Source: Alteromonas naphthalenivorans
Lineage (GTDB): Bacteria > Pseudomonadota > Gammaproteobacteria > Enterobacterales > Alteromonadaceae
Assembly: GCF_000213655.1 (NCBI RefSeq)
Contig: NC_015554.1
Coordinates: 1,302,001 to 1,366,000 of the forward strand
Direction: 5' to 3'
Length of the DNA stretch: 64,000 nucleotides
Made by a program: the position numbers and the translations under genes. The notes under the pieces are model-generated. The model saw only the letters and a program-made list of their open reading frames with translations. It searched no databases and was not told the origin of the DNA. This document shows positions 1 through 8,070 of the stretch, piece after piece (the first letter of the stretch is position 1; the number at the start of each line of letters is the position of its first letter).

Positions 1-1222
1 GCAACGTATTGATAATACCTGAGAAGTAAGGGCCTTCGTGTGGTTGAACCACGCTTGTCATCAGAAACAGCATAGACACCACCGCCATAGGTTGCCCAAT
101 GGCTTGCAAAATTTGCGTTACTAAAAATTGATCACGGTTCCAGCTGCTGGTAATACCGGCACCTATGAAACACGCGATACCAATAGTTAATAAACCTATT
201 GCGAACACAACACGCGCATCAACCCACTTTTTATATAGCAGTATGGCTACCACAGAACCCAACACTAGCTGAGGCAGGGCGATGATCAGTGCAAGTTGAG
301 ACGATTGGAGTACTCGATAATCTTGTACTGCAGTTAAAAAGTTCATGGGTAGTACCGTCGCTGACATGAACACAATTAATAATAGGGTAAAGATGAGCGA
401 TCCTAATCCTAAATTTCTGCGTCCGAGTAGTCGCAAACTTATAAAAGGAGTAGGGTGGTACCACTCGGTAATAAGATAAAGAGTGAGCAATGCGCCCCCA
501 TTTATTAATGCTAGGGTGATTAAGGTGGAATTGAACCAGTCTAAACGTTCCCCTTGTGTAAGAGCGATAGTTAGCAGCGCCATGCCAATTACACCTAAGC
601 CCATGCCTAGCCAATTCCCTTCTTTAAATCGCCCATACTTGGTAGCTTCCTTCGGAGCCCCCCAACGTACCAACGCAATAGCCACAAAACACAGCGGGAT
701 AACTTGCCAATATATAAGGCGCCAATTGTTTACCTCATCAGTCCATTGTCCGGTTAACCAAATAGCAATATTAGGCGAAAATGTCGCTGTCATGGCGTAT
801 AGCGCTAGCCCATGCAAACGTATATGCAGCGGCAATGCTTTTAACGCCATCATCATCAATAGTGGAACAAGAGCCCCACTGGCTACGCCTTGAACGAACC
901 TGAGCGCGATAACCAGTGATAAGTCATTGACGAAGGGCAAGGTAAGCGCAATCGATGCGATAATTAACACCATGTAGGTGTGAAAACGACGAACCGAAAA
1001 GGTAATGGCAAACCATGTCGCAAAGGGGGTAATGAGTATTTCCCCGGCTAAATAGCTGGTAGTTATCCATGAGCTACCATCTACACCAAAGCCGAGCGCG
1101 CCACGCACATCCACTAGCCCCAAGGTGCCAACTCTGTTGTTAAGACCAGCCATCATCGCACTGATAAATATACCCAGTAACGCTGCGAGAATTTTGGTGG
1201 GTGGTAAAGCTGGTTTACTCAT
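1..1222 (-). CDS. MFS drug efflux transporter, DHA2/EmrB type (partial, runs off left edge)
   Basis: The minus-strand frame from ATG at 1222 stays open to base 1, about 407 codons, so the C-terminus is missing. The product begins MSKPALPPTKILAALLGIF and is a chain of hydrophobic segments with the short charged loops of the major facilitator superfamily. The family (14 TM, EmrB/QacA-like) expels drugs by proton antiport. Its start overlaps the stop of the upstream outer-membrane factor gene by 8 bp, implying translational coupling. A periplasmic adaptor (HlyD/EmrA type) would be expected beyond the left edge. The divergent TetR gene is the likely regulator. Exact substrate unknown. Confidence 0.85.
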   Translation of the reverse strand, partial: MSKPALPPTKILAALLGIFISAMMAGLNNRVGTLGLVDVRGALGFGVDGSSWITTSYLAGEILITPFATWFAITFSVRRFHTYMVLIIASIALTLPFVNDLSLVIALRFVQGVASGALVPLLMMMALKALPLHIRLHGLALYAMTATFSPNIAIWLTGQWTDEVNNWRLIYWQVIPLCFVAIALVRWGAPKEATKYGRFKEGNWLGMGLGVIGMALLTIALTQGERLDWFNSTLITLALINGGALLTLYLITEWYHPTPFISLRLLGRRNLGLGSLIFTLLLIVFMSATVLPMNFLTAVQDYRVLQSSQLALIIALPQLVLGSVVAILLYKKWVDARVVFAIGLLTIGIACFIGAGITSSWNRDQFLVTQILQAIGQPMAVVSMLFLMTSVVQPHEGPYFSGIINTL

Positions 1223-2646
1223 CGCTCACCTCTACTGCGTTCCAGCCACCGCCCAACGATTTATATAAAGACACCAAGCTTAAGCTTGTGCTGGTCACAC
1301 TTTCACTAAGTGCAAGTTGGCTATCGAGTAAATTGCGCTGTGCGGTTAGTACATCAAGATAGTTTCCCGCACCTTGTTCAAAACGGCGTTCTGCAAAGTG
1401 AAGCGCCTGTTGATAGCCATGATAGGCTTTTTCAAGGGCGTCATGATGGCTTCGCATTGACGCTAATCCATCGAGGGCATTGTCTACTTCGTGCCACGCA
1501 TTTAATACGGTTTTTCGGTAGGCGATAGCCGCACTTTTTTGCGCTTCCTCAGTTAGCTTTAAGCGTTGTTCGAGCTTCCCACCCTGAAAAATAGGCAAGT
1601 AAATGGCAGGGCCCACACTAAAAAACTGGCATCCCATGTGGCTAAGTCGCCACTTTCAAATGACTCGAACCCCGTGCGGCCAACTAAGGTAATGCGCGGA
1701 TAGAAGTTAGCTTGTGCTACCCCAATATCAGCAGTGGCCTTATGAAGCTTAGCTTGGGCAGAGAGCACATCAGGGCGTTGTTGCGCTAACTCACTGGGTA
1801 TGCCAATGGGAATGGTATTAGGTAGCGAAGGTTGGGGCATGGCATAATAAGCAGTGCATCGAGTGCGTGCGGCGATTCGCCAAGCAAGATAGCAATACTG
1901 TTCATTTGCGCTTCCACCGTGGCTAGCTGAGCCTCTGCCATCGACATATCATAGCGCGTAGCAAAACCATTGTTAGCTTGGTTACCAACCAGTTTTAGTT
2001 TATGCGCTGCAATAGCTTTATTGTGTTGCACGATCTGTAATTGGCTTTGCGTACCTCTAAGTTGTAGATATTGGTGGGCAACTTCGGCCATCAAGCTAAC
2101 CTTAAAGGCTTCTCGGTCTAGAAGTGTTGCCTCTAACTCAGCCATAGCACCTTCTTCGGCACGCTTGATATGACCCCACAAGTCGATTTCCCAGCTTGCA
2201 TCGAAGCCTGTTTGCCAGTAGTTGTTTCCACTGTCTTTAGCGCCAAGCGCTGCAAATTTACTATTGTCACTAATATCTTCACGGGTGTAATCACCAAAAA
2301 AAGATACTTGGGGGAGTTTATTGGCCTTGGTTATTCCTAAGCGTGCTCGGCTTTGCTCAATGCGACTCGCGGTAAGTTGTAAATCCAGATTGGCGTGTTC
2401 AGCTCGCTCGACAAGTTCAGTCAGAATAGGGTCATTAAATTGCGACCACCATGAAGAGGAAATCATGGTATTAGAGACATTATATTGCTGAACGTAGTCT
2501 CTATTATTCTCTATATCCGTTATTGAATAAGCTTCTTCAGGAATAGTAAAGTTTGGACCTACTGTGCAACCAGCAAGAAGCGCAATGCCTACAGAAAGAG
2601 TCAGACTTTTAATCCTAGGGGCTGTTTTGAAGTAGTGGGTGCGCAT
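1215..2646 (-). pseudogene. NodT/OprM-type efflux outer-membrane lipoprotein, two frameshifts
   Basis: Three consecutive minus-strand frames together give one full-length RND/MFS outer-membrane factor of about 475 residues. The N-terminus is a lipoprotein signal with lipobox LLAGC, followed by the duplicated outer-membrane efflux domain. Frame is lost at a CCCC run (1834-1837) and again at a six-base T run (plus-strand A at 1620-1625); adding one base to each run restores a continuous family-like sequence (DASFFSVGPAIYLPIFQGGK across the second site). Either sequencing indels or a genuine double frameshift. It is the first gene of the efflux operon and its end overlaps the MFS start. If the gene is intact in reality, it forms the outer-membrane channel of a tripartite pump. 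Confidence 0.85.
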
Positions 2647-2684
2647 AACAATAGAATCTCTTGGTTATTACAAATCATAAAATC

Positions 2685-2706
2685 GAACCGAACTTATCGG
2701 TACAGT
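2685..2706. promoter_or_regulatory. Probable TetR operator A
   Basis: The sequence accgaacttatcggtacagt lies about 40 bp upstream of the efflux operon start. Its reverse complement matches site B at 2827-2847 except in the 4-nt spacer (aactgtaccg-N4-gttcggt). The core arms ACCG/CGGT are palindromic. Two copies in a divergent TetR-efflux intergenic region fit operators for the adjacent regulator. Binding is inferred. Confidence 0.5.
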
Positions 2707-2718
2707 TTGAGGTCGTAA

Positions 2719-2755
2719 GAAAATCGACTCACTAGTTAATAGTGAATCGATTTTC
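2719..2755. repeat. 37-bp inverted repeat in divergent promoter region
   Basis: Arms of 16 bases (starting GAAAATCGAC and ending TCGATTTTC) pair with a single mismatch around a 5-base gttaa loop. It sits midway between the two operator-like sites. It has no T-run, so a protein-binding site or regulatory hairpin is more likely than a terminator. Confidence 0.55.
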
Positions 2756-2825
2756 AGGTAATTCGTGGTCTTTTAAACCTAGTGTTATTAATTCTCAGAT
2801 AAATTCTTGGGAAGAGAATAATATT

Positions 2826-2850
2826 GAACTGTACCGCTCAGTTCGGTACT
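2826..2850. promoter_or_regulatory. Probable TetR operator B
   Basis: The palindrome gtaccgctcagttcggtac has perfect 6-bp arms GTACCG/CGGTAC spaced by 7 bases. It lies about 55 bp before the TetR start and repeats site A in inverted orientation. An autoregulatory and efflux-operon operator is the simplest reading. Confidence 0.5.
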
Positions 2851-2902
2851 ATAAAGTTGAATTGAAGATTTGTCAATAACGTTTAGGGTTGGGTAGTGCA
2901 CA

Positions 2903-3556
2903 ATGACGATAGCAAATGAACAAGAAAACGTAGCACAAGCGCTTGGTAAGACACTAGGGGCAAAGGCCCTCACGGTTTTACAAGCGGCAAGAAAGGTATT
3001 TTTAGCCCATGGATTTTCTAATGCTACAACTGACATGATTCAGCGAGAAGCGGGAGTATCTAAGTCTACGGTTTACGCGCATTTTGCCAACAAAGAAACC
3101 CTTTTCAGTGCGGTTGTACAGACCGAATGCTTTTCCACCTCGACTAGTATGCGTACCATTCGATATAAACCCGGACAGTTACGCGACGTGTTACACGAGG
3201 TGGCTAACGTGTACTTGAATGTTGTTCTATCTAAATCAGGGGCAGCATTAGCGCGTATGGTAATTGCAGAGGTAGAGCGTTTTCCGAATTTAGGTAAGAT
3301 TTTCTATGAATCTGGCCCGCGGGCGAGCATTAAGGTTGTCGCAAATATTATGGGTTCAGCGAATGAAGCAGGGGATCTTGAGCTCGGGTCGTTAACGAGT
3401 GAAGAAGCGGCAAGAATATTTATTGGTTCAGTGAGAAGTGAGTTACAACTCTATTATTTAACTCACCCAGATGATATGCCTACAAAGGCACAAAAAGAGC
3501 AGTGGGTCACGTTTATTGTCGATACCTTTACGCGCGCTTACGGAAAGTCCGCTTAG
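2903..3556 (+). CDS. TetR/AcrR family transcriptional regulator
   Basis: A 217-residue protein. Residues about 25-70 form a TetR-type DNA-binding domain (AARKVFLAHGFSNATTDMI, then AGVSKSTVYAHFANKETLF). The C-terminal part is the ligand-binding/dimerisation domain, resembling the AcrR C-terminal type seen in regulators of multidrug pumps. It is divergent from the NodT/MFS operon, with paired operator-like palindromes in the 256-bp gap, so it is probably a local repressor released by the exported compound. The ligand cannot be read from sequence. Confidence 0.9.
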   Translation: MTIANEQENVAQALGKTLGAKALTVLQAARKVFLAHGFSNATTDMIQREAGVSKSTVYAHFANKETLFSAVVQTECFSTSTSMRTIRYKPGQLRDVLHEVANVYLNVVLSKSGAALARMVIAEVERFPNLGKIFYESGPRASIKVVANIMGSANEAGDLELGSLTSEEAARIFIGSVRSELQLYYLTHPDDMPTKAQKEQWVTFIVDTFTRAYGKSA

Positions 3557-3568
3557 TGTAGAACGAGG

Positions 3569-3620
3569 ATTCATACCCCCTGTGGTACTTAGTAATACGT
3601 GCAACAGGGGGCGTATGAAT
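3569..3620. terminator. Hairpin between convergent TetR and ydcH-like genes
   Basis: Inverted repeat ATTCATACCCCCTGT ... ACAGGGGGCGTATGAAT with a 20-nt loop, lying 13 bp after the TetR stop and 25 bp before the end of the convergent gene. There is no long T-run, so it may be a weak bidirectional terminator or only a repeat. Confidence 0.4.
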
Positions 3621-3644
3621 TTACCTATTAAATCTGCTTATTAT

Positions 3645-3887
3645 TTACATTGCCGCTTGTAACTTGCTGTACAGCGTATCTTTGAGTACTGCGCGGTCAT
3701 GCTTCATTTGGTGTAGCGTTTCGTCGCTGGTTGGACCGCCTTTTAGCTCAAGCTTACGGATTTCTTCATCTAACGCGTTGTATTGTTTAGTCTCGCTGGC
3801 AAACGTACTGTCGCTTTCTACAAGTTTTTCAATAACGGCTTTGTATTCTGGAAAGTCAGATTGTAACGAGTGGTTTTCACCTAACAT
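3645..3887 (-). CDS. YdcH-like DUF465 family small protein
   Basis: An 80-residue, charged, predicted helical protein. The segment FPEYKAVIEKLVESDSTFA followed by YNALDEEIRKLE and a C-terminal LKDTLYSKLQ is typical of DUF465/YdcH proteins, which are short coiled coils of unknown biochemical role. A good ribosome-binding site (TAGGAGC) lies upstream of the ATG at 3887. It is separated from the crotonase gene upstream by 45 bp and may be co-transcribed with it. Confidence 0.85.
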   Translation of the reverse strand: MLGENHSLQSDFPEYKAVIEKLVESDSTFASETKQYNALDEEIRKLELKGGPTSDETLHQMKHDRAVLKDTLYSKLQAAM

Positions 3888-3932
3888 AATATGCTCCTAA
3901 ATTTTTTGTTCACTAAAATGTTTCAAGTAGTA

Positions 3933-4778
3933 TTAGTTAATATCTTGTACGGCAACAACGAGATCATTCCAATTACGTTGATTTTCCATATCGTATTCCA
4001 TTCCTTTAATGTCTGCTTCGTTAAATCGTTTAACGGCAGGGGTTTTACTGGTTGCTTGATATAGCCAGTAAGCTTCTGCACGTAACGCTTCATCTATAGG
4101 TTTATCGATAGATTCATATACAGCTTGTTTGCAGGCATTAATCGATTCTGCGGGAAACAGCGCAATGCGTTTGGCAAGGGCATCTACATATGGGCCTATT
4201 TCATCAGGCTCCAGCGCTTTATTAATGGTGCCGTAAGCTTCGGCTTCATCGGCGCTAAAATCACGGGCACTTAAAATTATTTCTAGAGCTCGGCCAAGGC
4301 CTGTTTGACGAGCCATCCGAGATGCGCCACCACCACAAGGCAGTATTCCCATGCCTACTTCCATCTGCATTAACTTGTATTTGCCGCGAGCGGCGAAACG
4401 CATATCGCAAGCTAGAGCAAATTCATGACCACCACCTCGGGCAAACCCTTCTAATTTCGCGATTGTGGCCTGTGGCAATTTACTAATACGCTCTAATGCC
4501 ACTTGAAGGTCGAGCAATTTCACATCGCTGCGAGCTACCGCTTCGGTTGACATATCTTTTAGAAGGTTAGTGTCATAGTGACAAACCCAAATTTCCGGAT
4601 TAGCTGATTGGAACACTACAACCTTGACGGTGCGATCGCGCTCTAGGCGCATAGCAAGACCCATTAGGTCTTCTAGCATTTCTTGGCCCTGAACATTAAC
4701 GGGGCCGAAATCGAAAGTGACGGTAAGTATTGCACCGTCTTGCTTTGCGGTAAAAGTGGTATAGCCGTTATACGCCAT
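3933..4778 (-). CDS. Enoyl-CoA hydratase/isomerase family protein (crotonase fold)
   Basis: A 281-residue crotonase-fold protein. The oxyanion-hole segment GFARGGGHEFALACDMRF places Glu119, and QMEVGMGILPCGGG places Glu140; these match the two catalytic glutamates of enoyl-CoA hydratases, so hydratase activity is possible. Crotonases vary widely in substrate and no fatty-acid oxidation genes are adjacent, so the actual CoA ester is unknown. AGAGGAAA precedes the start. Length is a little over the usual 260 because of a C-terminal extension. Confidence 0.85.
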   Translation of the reverse strand: MAYNGYTTFTAKQDGAILTVTFDFGPVNVQGQEMLEDLMGLAMRLERDRTVKVVVFQSANPEIWVCHYDTNLLKDMSTEAVARSDVKLLDLQVALERISKLPQATIAKLEGFARGGGHEFALACDMRFAARGKYKLMQMEVGMGILPCGGGASRMARQTGLGRALEIILSARDFSADEAEAYGTINKALEPDEIGPYVDALAKRIALFPAESINACKQAVYESIDKPIDEALRAEAYWLYQATSKTPAVKRFNEADIKGMEYDMENQRNWNDLVVAVQDIN

Positions 4779-5167
4779 GATAGTTTCCTCTGATTGCTTT
4801 AATTGTTAATTCATTTTTTAGTTGTGGTTAACTTGCCAATAAGAGATTAACAGTGATGGACGGGCTTAATAATCGGTAAACCTGTGGATACAGTTTATGC
4901 ATTTTATTGAAGATAGGAGTTGGCGTAAGCGGTGAATTCCCGCTACATCTTGAAGTTATGAGAAAGGAATAGGAGGCGGAATACGTGTATAACACGCTGA
5001 ATGCACTAACTATTAGGCTGGACATCTCTCGTAACAATTTCTAAAAAAATTTGCGACTAGTCAGGTTGCGCGCCTCGATAAACCTGATTATGCTCCCCCG
5101 CGATTATACATGGGGCAATGCTCCGGCTTCAGGAACTCAGTTCCCTCTCTACATGGAATTATAATAT
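4779..5167. other. Intergenic region, no gene seen
   Basis: This 389-bp divergent gap between the crotonase gene and the aminopeptidase gene should hold both promoters. I see no convincing protein, RNA gene or strong hairpin. A GC-richer patch at about 5090-5150 directly upstream of the aminopeptidase could be a leader but matches nothing I recognise. Confidence 0.4.
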
Positions 5168-7738
5168 ATGAGACGAATCATAACGTTGTTTAGTTGTGTT
5201 TTGGCGCTGTTAACGACTCAAGTGTTAGCAAAAGACGTTGAATACCGCTTACCATCTTCCGTAACGCCAACCTTTCAAGACATTCATTTAAACCTGGATC
5301 CCGACGCACCACACTACTCTGGTTCTACTCGTATAAACGTCACAGTTAATACGGTAACCAAAAGAGTAGGCTTTTATCAGCAAGATCTTGCGATCACTCA
5401 CGCCGAGCTTATTCAAAACGAGCGTGCAATAGCACTTAATGTTGAAGAAGGCGAGTACAACATTAATTGGGGTATGGCTGATGCTGACATTGCACCAGGC
5501 AAATACACCCTTGTAATCGACTTCGAAGGCAAGGTGAATACCTCATCTGATGGTATGTATTTATCTCGTTTTGAAGAAACAAACTACCTCTTTACGCAGT
5601 TTGAAGATATGCATGCACGTAAAGCATTTCCTAGCTTCGACGAGCCCGCTTTTAAAATAGCGTACCAAATGACAATCACAGCGCCTGAAAAACAAGTGGT
5701 GGTATCGAATACGCCGGTTGAGAGCCGCGATGTTAGCGAAGGCATGCAAACGGTTAAGTTTGAAAAAACCAAACCTATGCCAACCTACTTAATTGCTTAT
5801 ACCGTAGGGCCGTTTGATAGCGCAGAGTTAGAAGGCTTGTCGGTACCTGGTAAAATCTACGTGCCTAAAGGCTATGCAGATAAAACAAAATTTGTGGTGA
5901 AACATACCCCTGAAATTTTAGCCACGCTAGAAGACTTTTTCGATATTAAATACCCTTACAAAAAACTCGATTTTGTTGCAGTGCCTAACTTTACGCACGG
6001 TGCGATGGAAAACGTAGGGCTAATTACTTATCGCGACAGCTTATTATTATTAGAAGACGAGCCGGGTTTAACAGAACGTAAAGGCCCGCTTAACGTTATT
6101 GCACATGAATTGGCACACCAATGGTTTGGTAACTTAGTTACCATGGCGTGGTGGGACGATTTATGGCTAAACGAAGCGTTTGCCTCGTGGGCTGCCAGCT
6201 ATACCATGATGGAGCTGTACCCAGAGCTTAATTTTGCCGATCGTATCGTGCAAGAATCTGCGTTCGGTGCCGATGCTAGCCCTACCGTTAAACCGGTGAA
6301 AAAAGTGGTTCGTACACAGCCTGATGTAATGGATGGCTTAGGGCTTAACTACTCAAAAGGCGAGTCTATTTTGCAAATGATAGAGTCGTTAATTGGTACT
6401 GAAAAGTTCCGTGAGGGCGTGCGTAACTATATGAACACCCATGCGTGGGGCAATACGGTTGCTGATGATTTATGGGCTGCCCTTGATGGTGTTTCAGACA
6501 TTAATCTAAGTGCCATGATGAAAGCCTACTTGGAACAACCTGCTTACCCACTTATTACTATTAACGATAACGGCACTATCACCCAAGAGCGCTTTCATTA
6601 TGCGGGCGCTAGCGTAGAAGCTCAAACTTGGGCTGTTCCACTTAAACTTACTTACAAAGTAAATGGCAAGATAAAGCAAGAAGTGGTGTTTATCGATAAA
6701 GCCAAAACCACATTGCCTCAACTTGCTGAAGCAGACTGGGTTTTCCCTAACGATAACGCCACAGGCTATTTTCGTTGGGCCATTTCAGCAAAGCAGATGG
6801 GCAACCTTCTAAACGACCTCAATGTACTTAATAACCGTGAAAAGAAAAATGTGTTGTATAACATGCAAGCATTACTTAACGCGGGTAAGGTGAGTATTGA
6901 TAGCATAATGCCAGTATTAACTGCATTGGCGAAAGACAACGACCCTGTTGTTAAACGTGCCGCGGTAGGCGTTTTGGGTGAGTTTGACTACTTGATTAAT
7001 GACGACAACAGAACACATTACGCAGCCTTGTTGAATCAAGAATACTTACCTTTACTAAACGAGCTTACCCTTGAGCAAACTAGTGGCGAAGCGGAGAGTG
7101 TTATTAGCCTACGTAACCAGCTTTATAGCCTGCTTGGAAACAGAGCAAACAACGAAACACTGATTAAAAAGAGTGAATTGATAGCCAAGCAATATATTAA
7201 AGATAGCAGTGCAGTTCCTGCGGGTATTGCTGGCACCGCGATAGGTATCACTACGAAGTACGGTGAAGAGGATCTCTACGATACGTTAGTGGCCGCATTC
7301 AAAGAAGCGCAACTGCCGAATGTTAAACGTACCTTGCTTTATTCAATGCGCTACACCGATGAAGCCACGGCAAACAAAATGCTAGATTTAGCATTAACCG
7401 ATGATATTACGCCAGCCAACACGCTTTACATGTTGGTAAGAGTATCGCGTAATTTAGAGCTCAAAACTGCATTGTATAAATGGTTAGACAAGAACCTTGA
7501 TGCCTTGATTGCAAAGATGCCTGATTACCATGTATCTCGTATGCCTGAATTTGTATCTACTAGCTGTAGTGCTGAAAACTTAGACATGGCTAAAGCATTC
7601 TACGAGCCAATCAAAGATAAGTATGAAGGAATGGCGCGTAGTTTCGACATTATGTTGGATGAGTCGAACCAATGCTTGCGCTTAAAAGCGACATACCAAA
7701 AAGACTTTAATAAATTCTTAGCTAAATACGGCAAGTGA
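5168..7738 (+). CDS. Secreted M1 family zinc aminopeptidase
   Basis: An 856-residue protein with an N-terminal signal peptide ending near LTTQVLA. It has the exopeptidase motif GAMEN at residues 278-282 and the zinc motif HELAH at 313-317, with the third zinc ligand Glu336 in WLNEAF. These define gluzincin M1 aminopeptidases, which trim N-terminal residues from peptides. The C-terminal half is an ERAP1-like helical domain. The signal peptide implies periplasmic or extracellular action, probably in peptide nutrition. It stands alone, closed by a strong terminator. Confidence 0.93.
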   Translation: MRRIITLFSCVLALLTTQVLAKDVEYRLPSSVTPTFQDIHLNLDPDAPHYSGSTRINVTVNTVTKRVGFYQQDLAITHAELIQNERAIALNVEEGEYNINWGMADADIAPGKYTLVIDFEGKVNTSSDGMYLSRFEETNYLFTQFEDMHARKAFPSFDEPAFKIAYQMTITAPEKQVVVSNTPVESRDVSEGMQTVKFEKTKPMPTYLIAYTVGPFDSAELEGLSVPGKIYVPKGYADKTKFVVKHTPEILATLEDFFDIKYPYKKLDFVAVPNFTHGAMENVGLITYRDSLLLLEDEPGLTERKGPLNVIAHELAHQWFGNLVTMAWWDDLWLNEAFASWAASYTMMELYPELNFADRIVQESAFGADASPTVKPVKKVVRTQPDVMDGLGLNYSKGESILQMIESLIGTEKFREGVRNYMNTHAWGNTVADDLWAALDGVSDINLSAMMKAYLEQPAYPLITINDNGTITQERFHYAGASVEAQTWAVPLKLTYKVNGKIKQEVVFIDKAKTTLPQLAEADWVFPNDNATGYFRWAISAKQMGNLLNDLNVLNNREKKNVLYNMQALLNAGKVSIDSIMPVLTALAKDNDPVVKRAAVGVLGEFDYLINDDNRTHYAALLNQEYLPLLNELTLEQTSGEAESVISLRNQLYSLLGNRANNETLIKKSELIAKQYIKDSSAVPAGIAGTAIGITTKYGEEDLYDTLVAAFKEAQLPNVKRTLLYSMRYTDEATANKMLDLALTDDITPANTLYMLVRVSRNLELKTALYKWLDKNLDALIAKMPDYHVSRMPEFVSTSCSAENLDMAKAFYEPIKDKYEGMARSFDIMLDESNQCLRLKATYQKDFNKFLAKYGK

Positions 7739-7793
7739 ATATAAGATTTAATTAATATCTTTATAAATCAACAGGATTACTGTGATTAATCGT

Positions 7794-7828
7794 AAGAGGC
7801 TGCCATTCGGCAGCCTCTTTTTTATTTT
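7794..7828 (+). terminator. Rho-independent terminator after M1 aminopeptidase
   Basis: Stem AAGAGGCTGCC/GGCAGCCTCTT with a 4-nt loop, followed by a T-rich tract. Confidence 0.9.
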
Positions 7829-8070
7829 CGACCTCAAATTGTCATAAAAGAAGGCGGTAAGCTTCAGTTTTATTACGACTCGACTATTTGCACAAAATTT
7901 ACACACTTAGTTTTACCTGTACCAAAGTACACTTGAGTTAAACAAAAAATAAACTTATTTAAACGTCATAAGTTTTTGTTTTTTTTCAGTAAATAAAAAA
8001 CTGTTATTATTTTGCACAAGTTCTTGCTGTGTATACGCAAGTATATAATTTTATACGTTCCTAAAAAAAA
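7829..8070. other. AT-rich leader/promoter region of the nuclease operon
   Basis: Together with the terminator this makes up a 332-bp gap. It is strongly AT-rich with long A and T runs. A good -10 hexamer TATAAT lies at 8044-8049, close to the start codon; its -35 is unclear (TTCTTG at 8021-8026 has 17-bp spacing). No ORF is apparent. Confidence 0.35.

Noticed and set aside
483..893. Open frame on the plus strand, 136 codons
   Set aside because: It lies antisense to the MFS transporter, whose frame is continuous and has clear membrane-protein composition.
4828..5037. Minus-strand frame of 69 codons between crotonase and aminopeptidase genes
   Set aside because: No recognisable composition, no clear ribosome-binding site and it occupies the likely promoter region.
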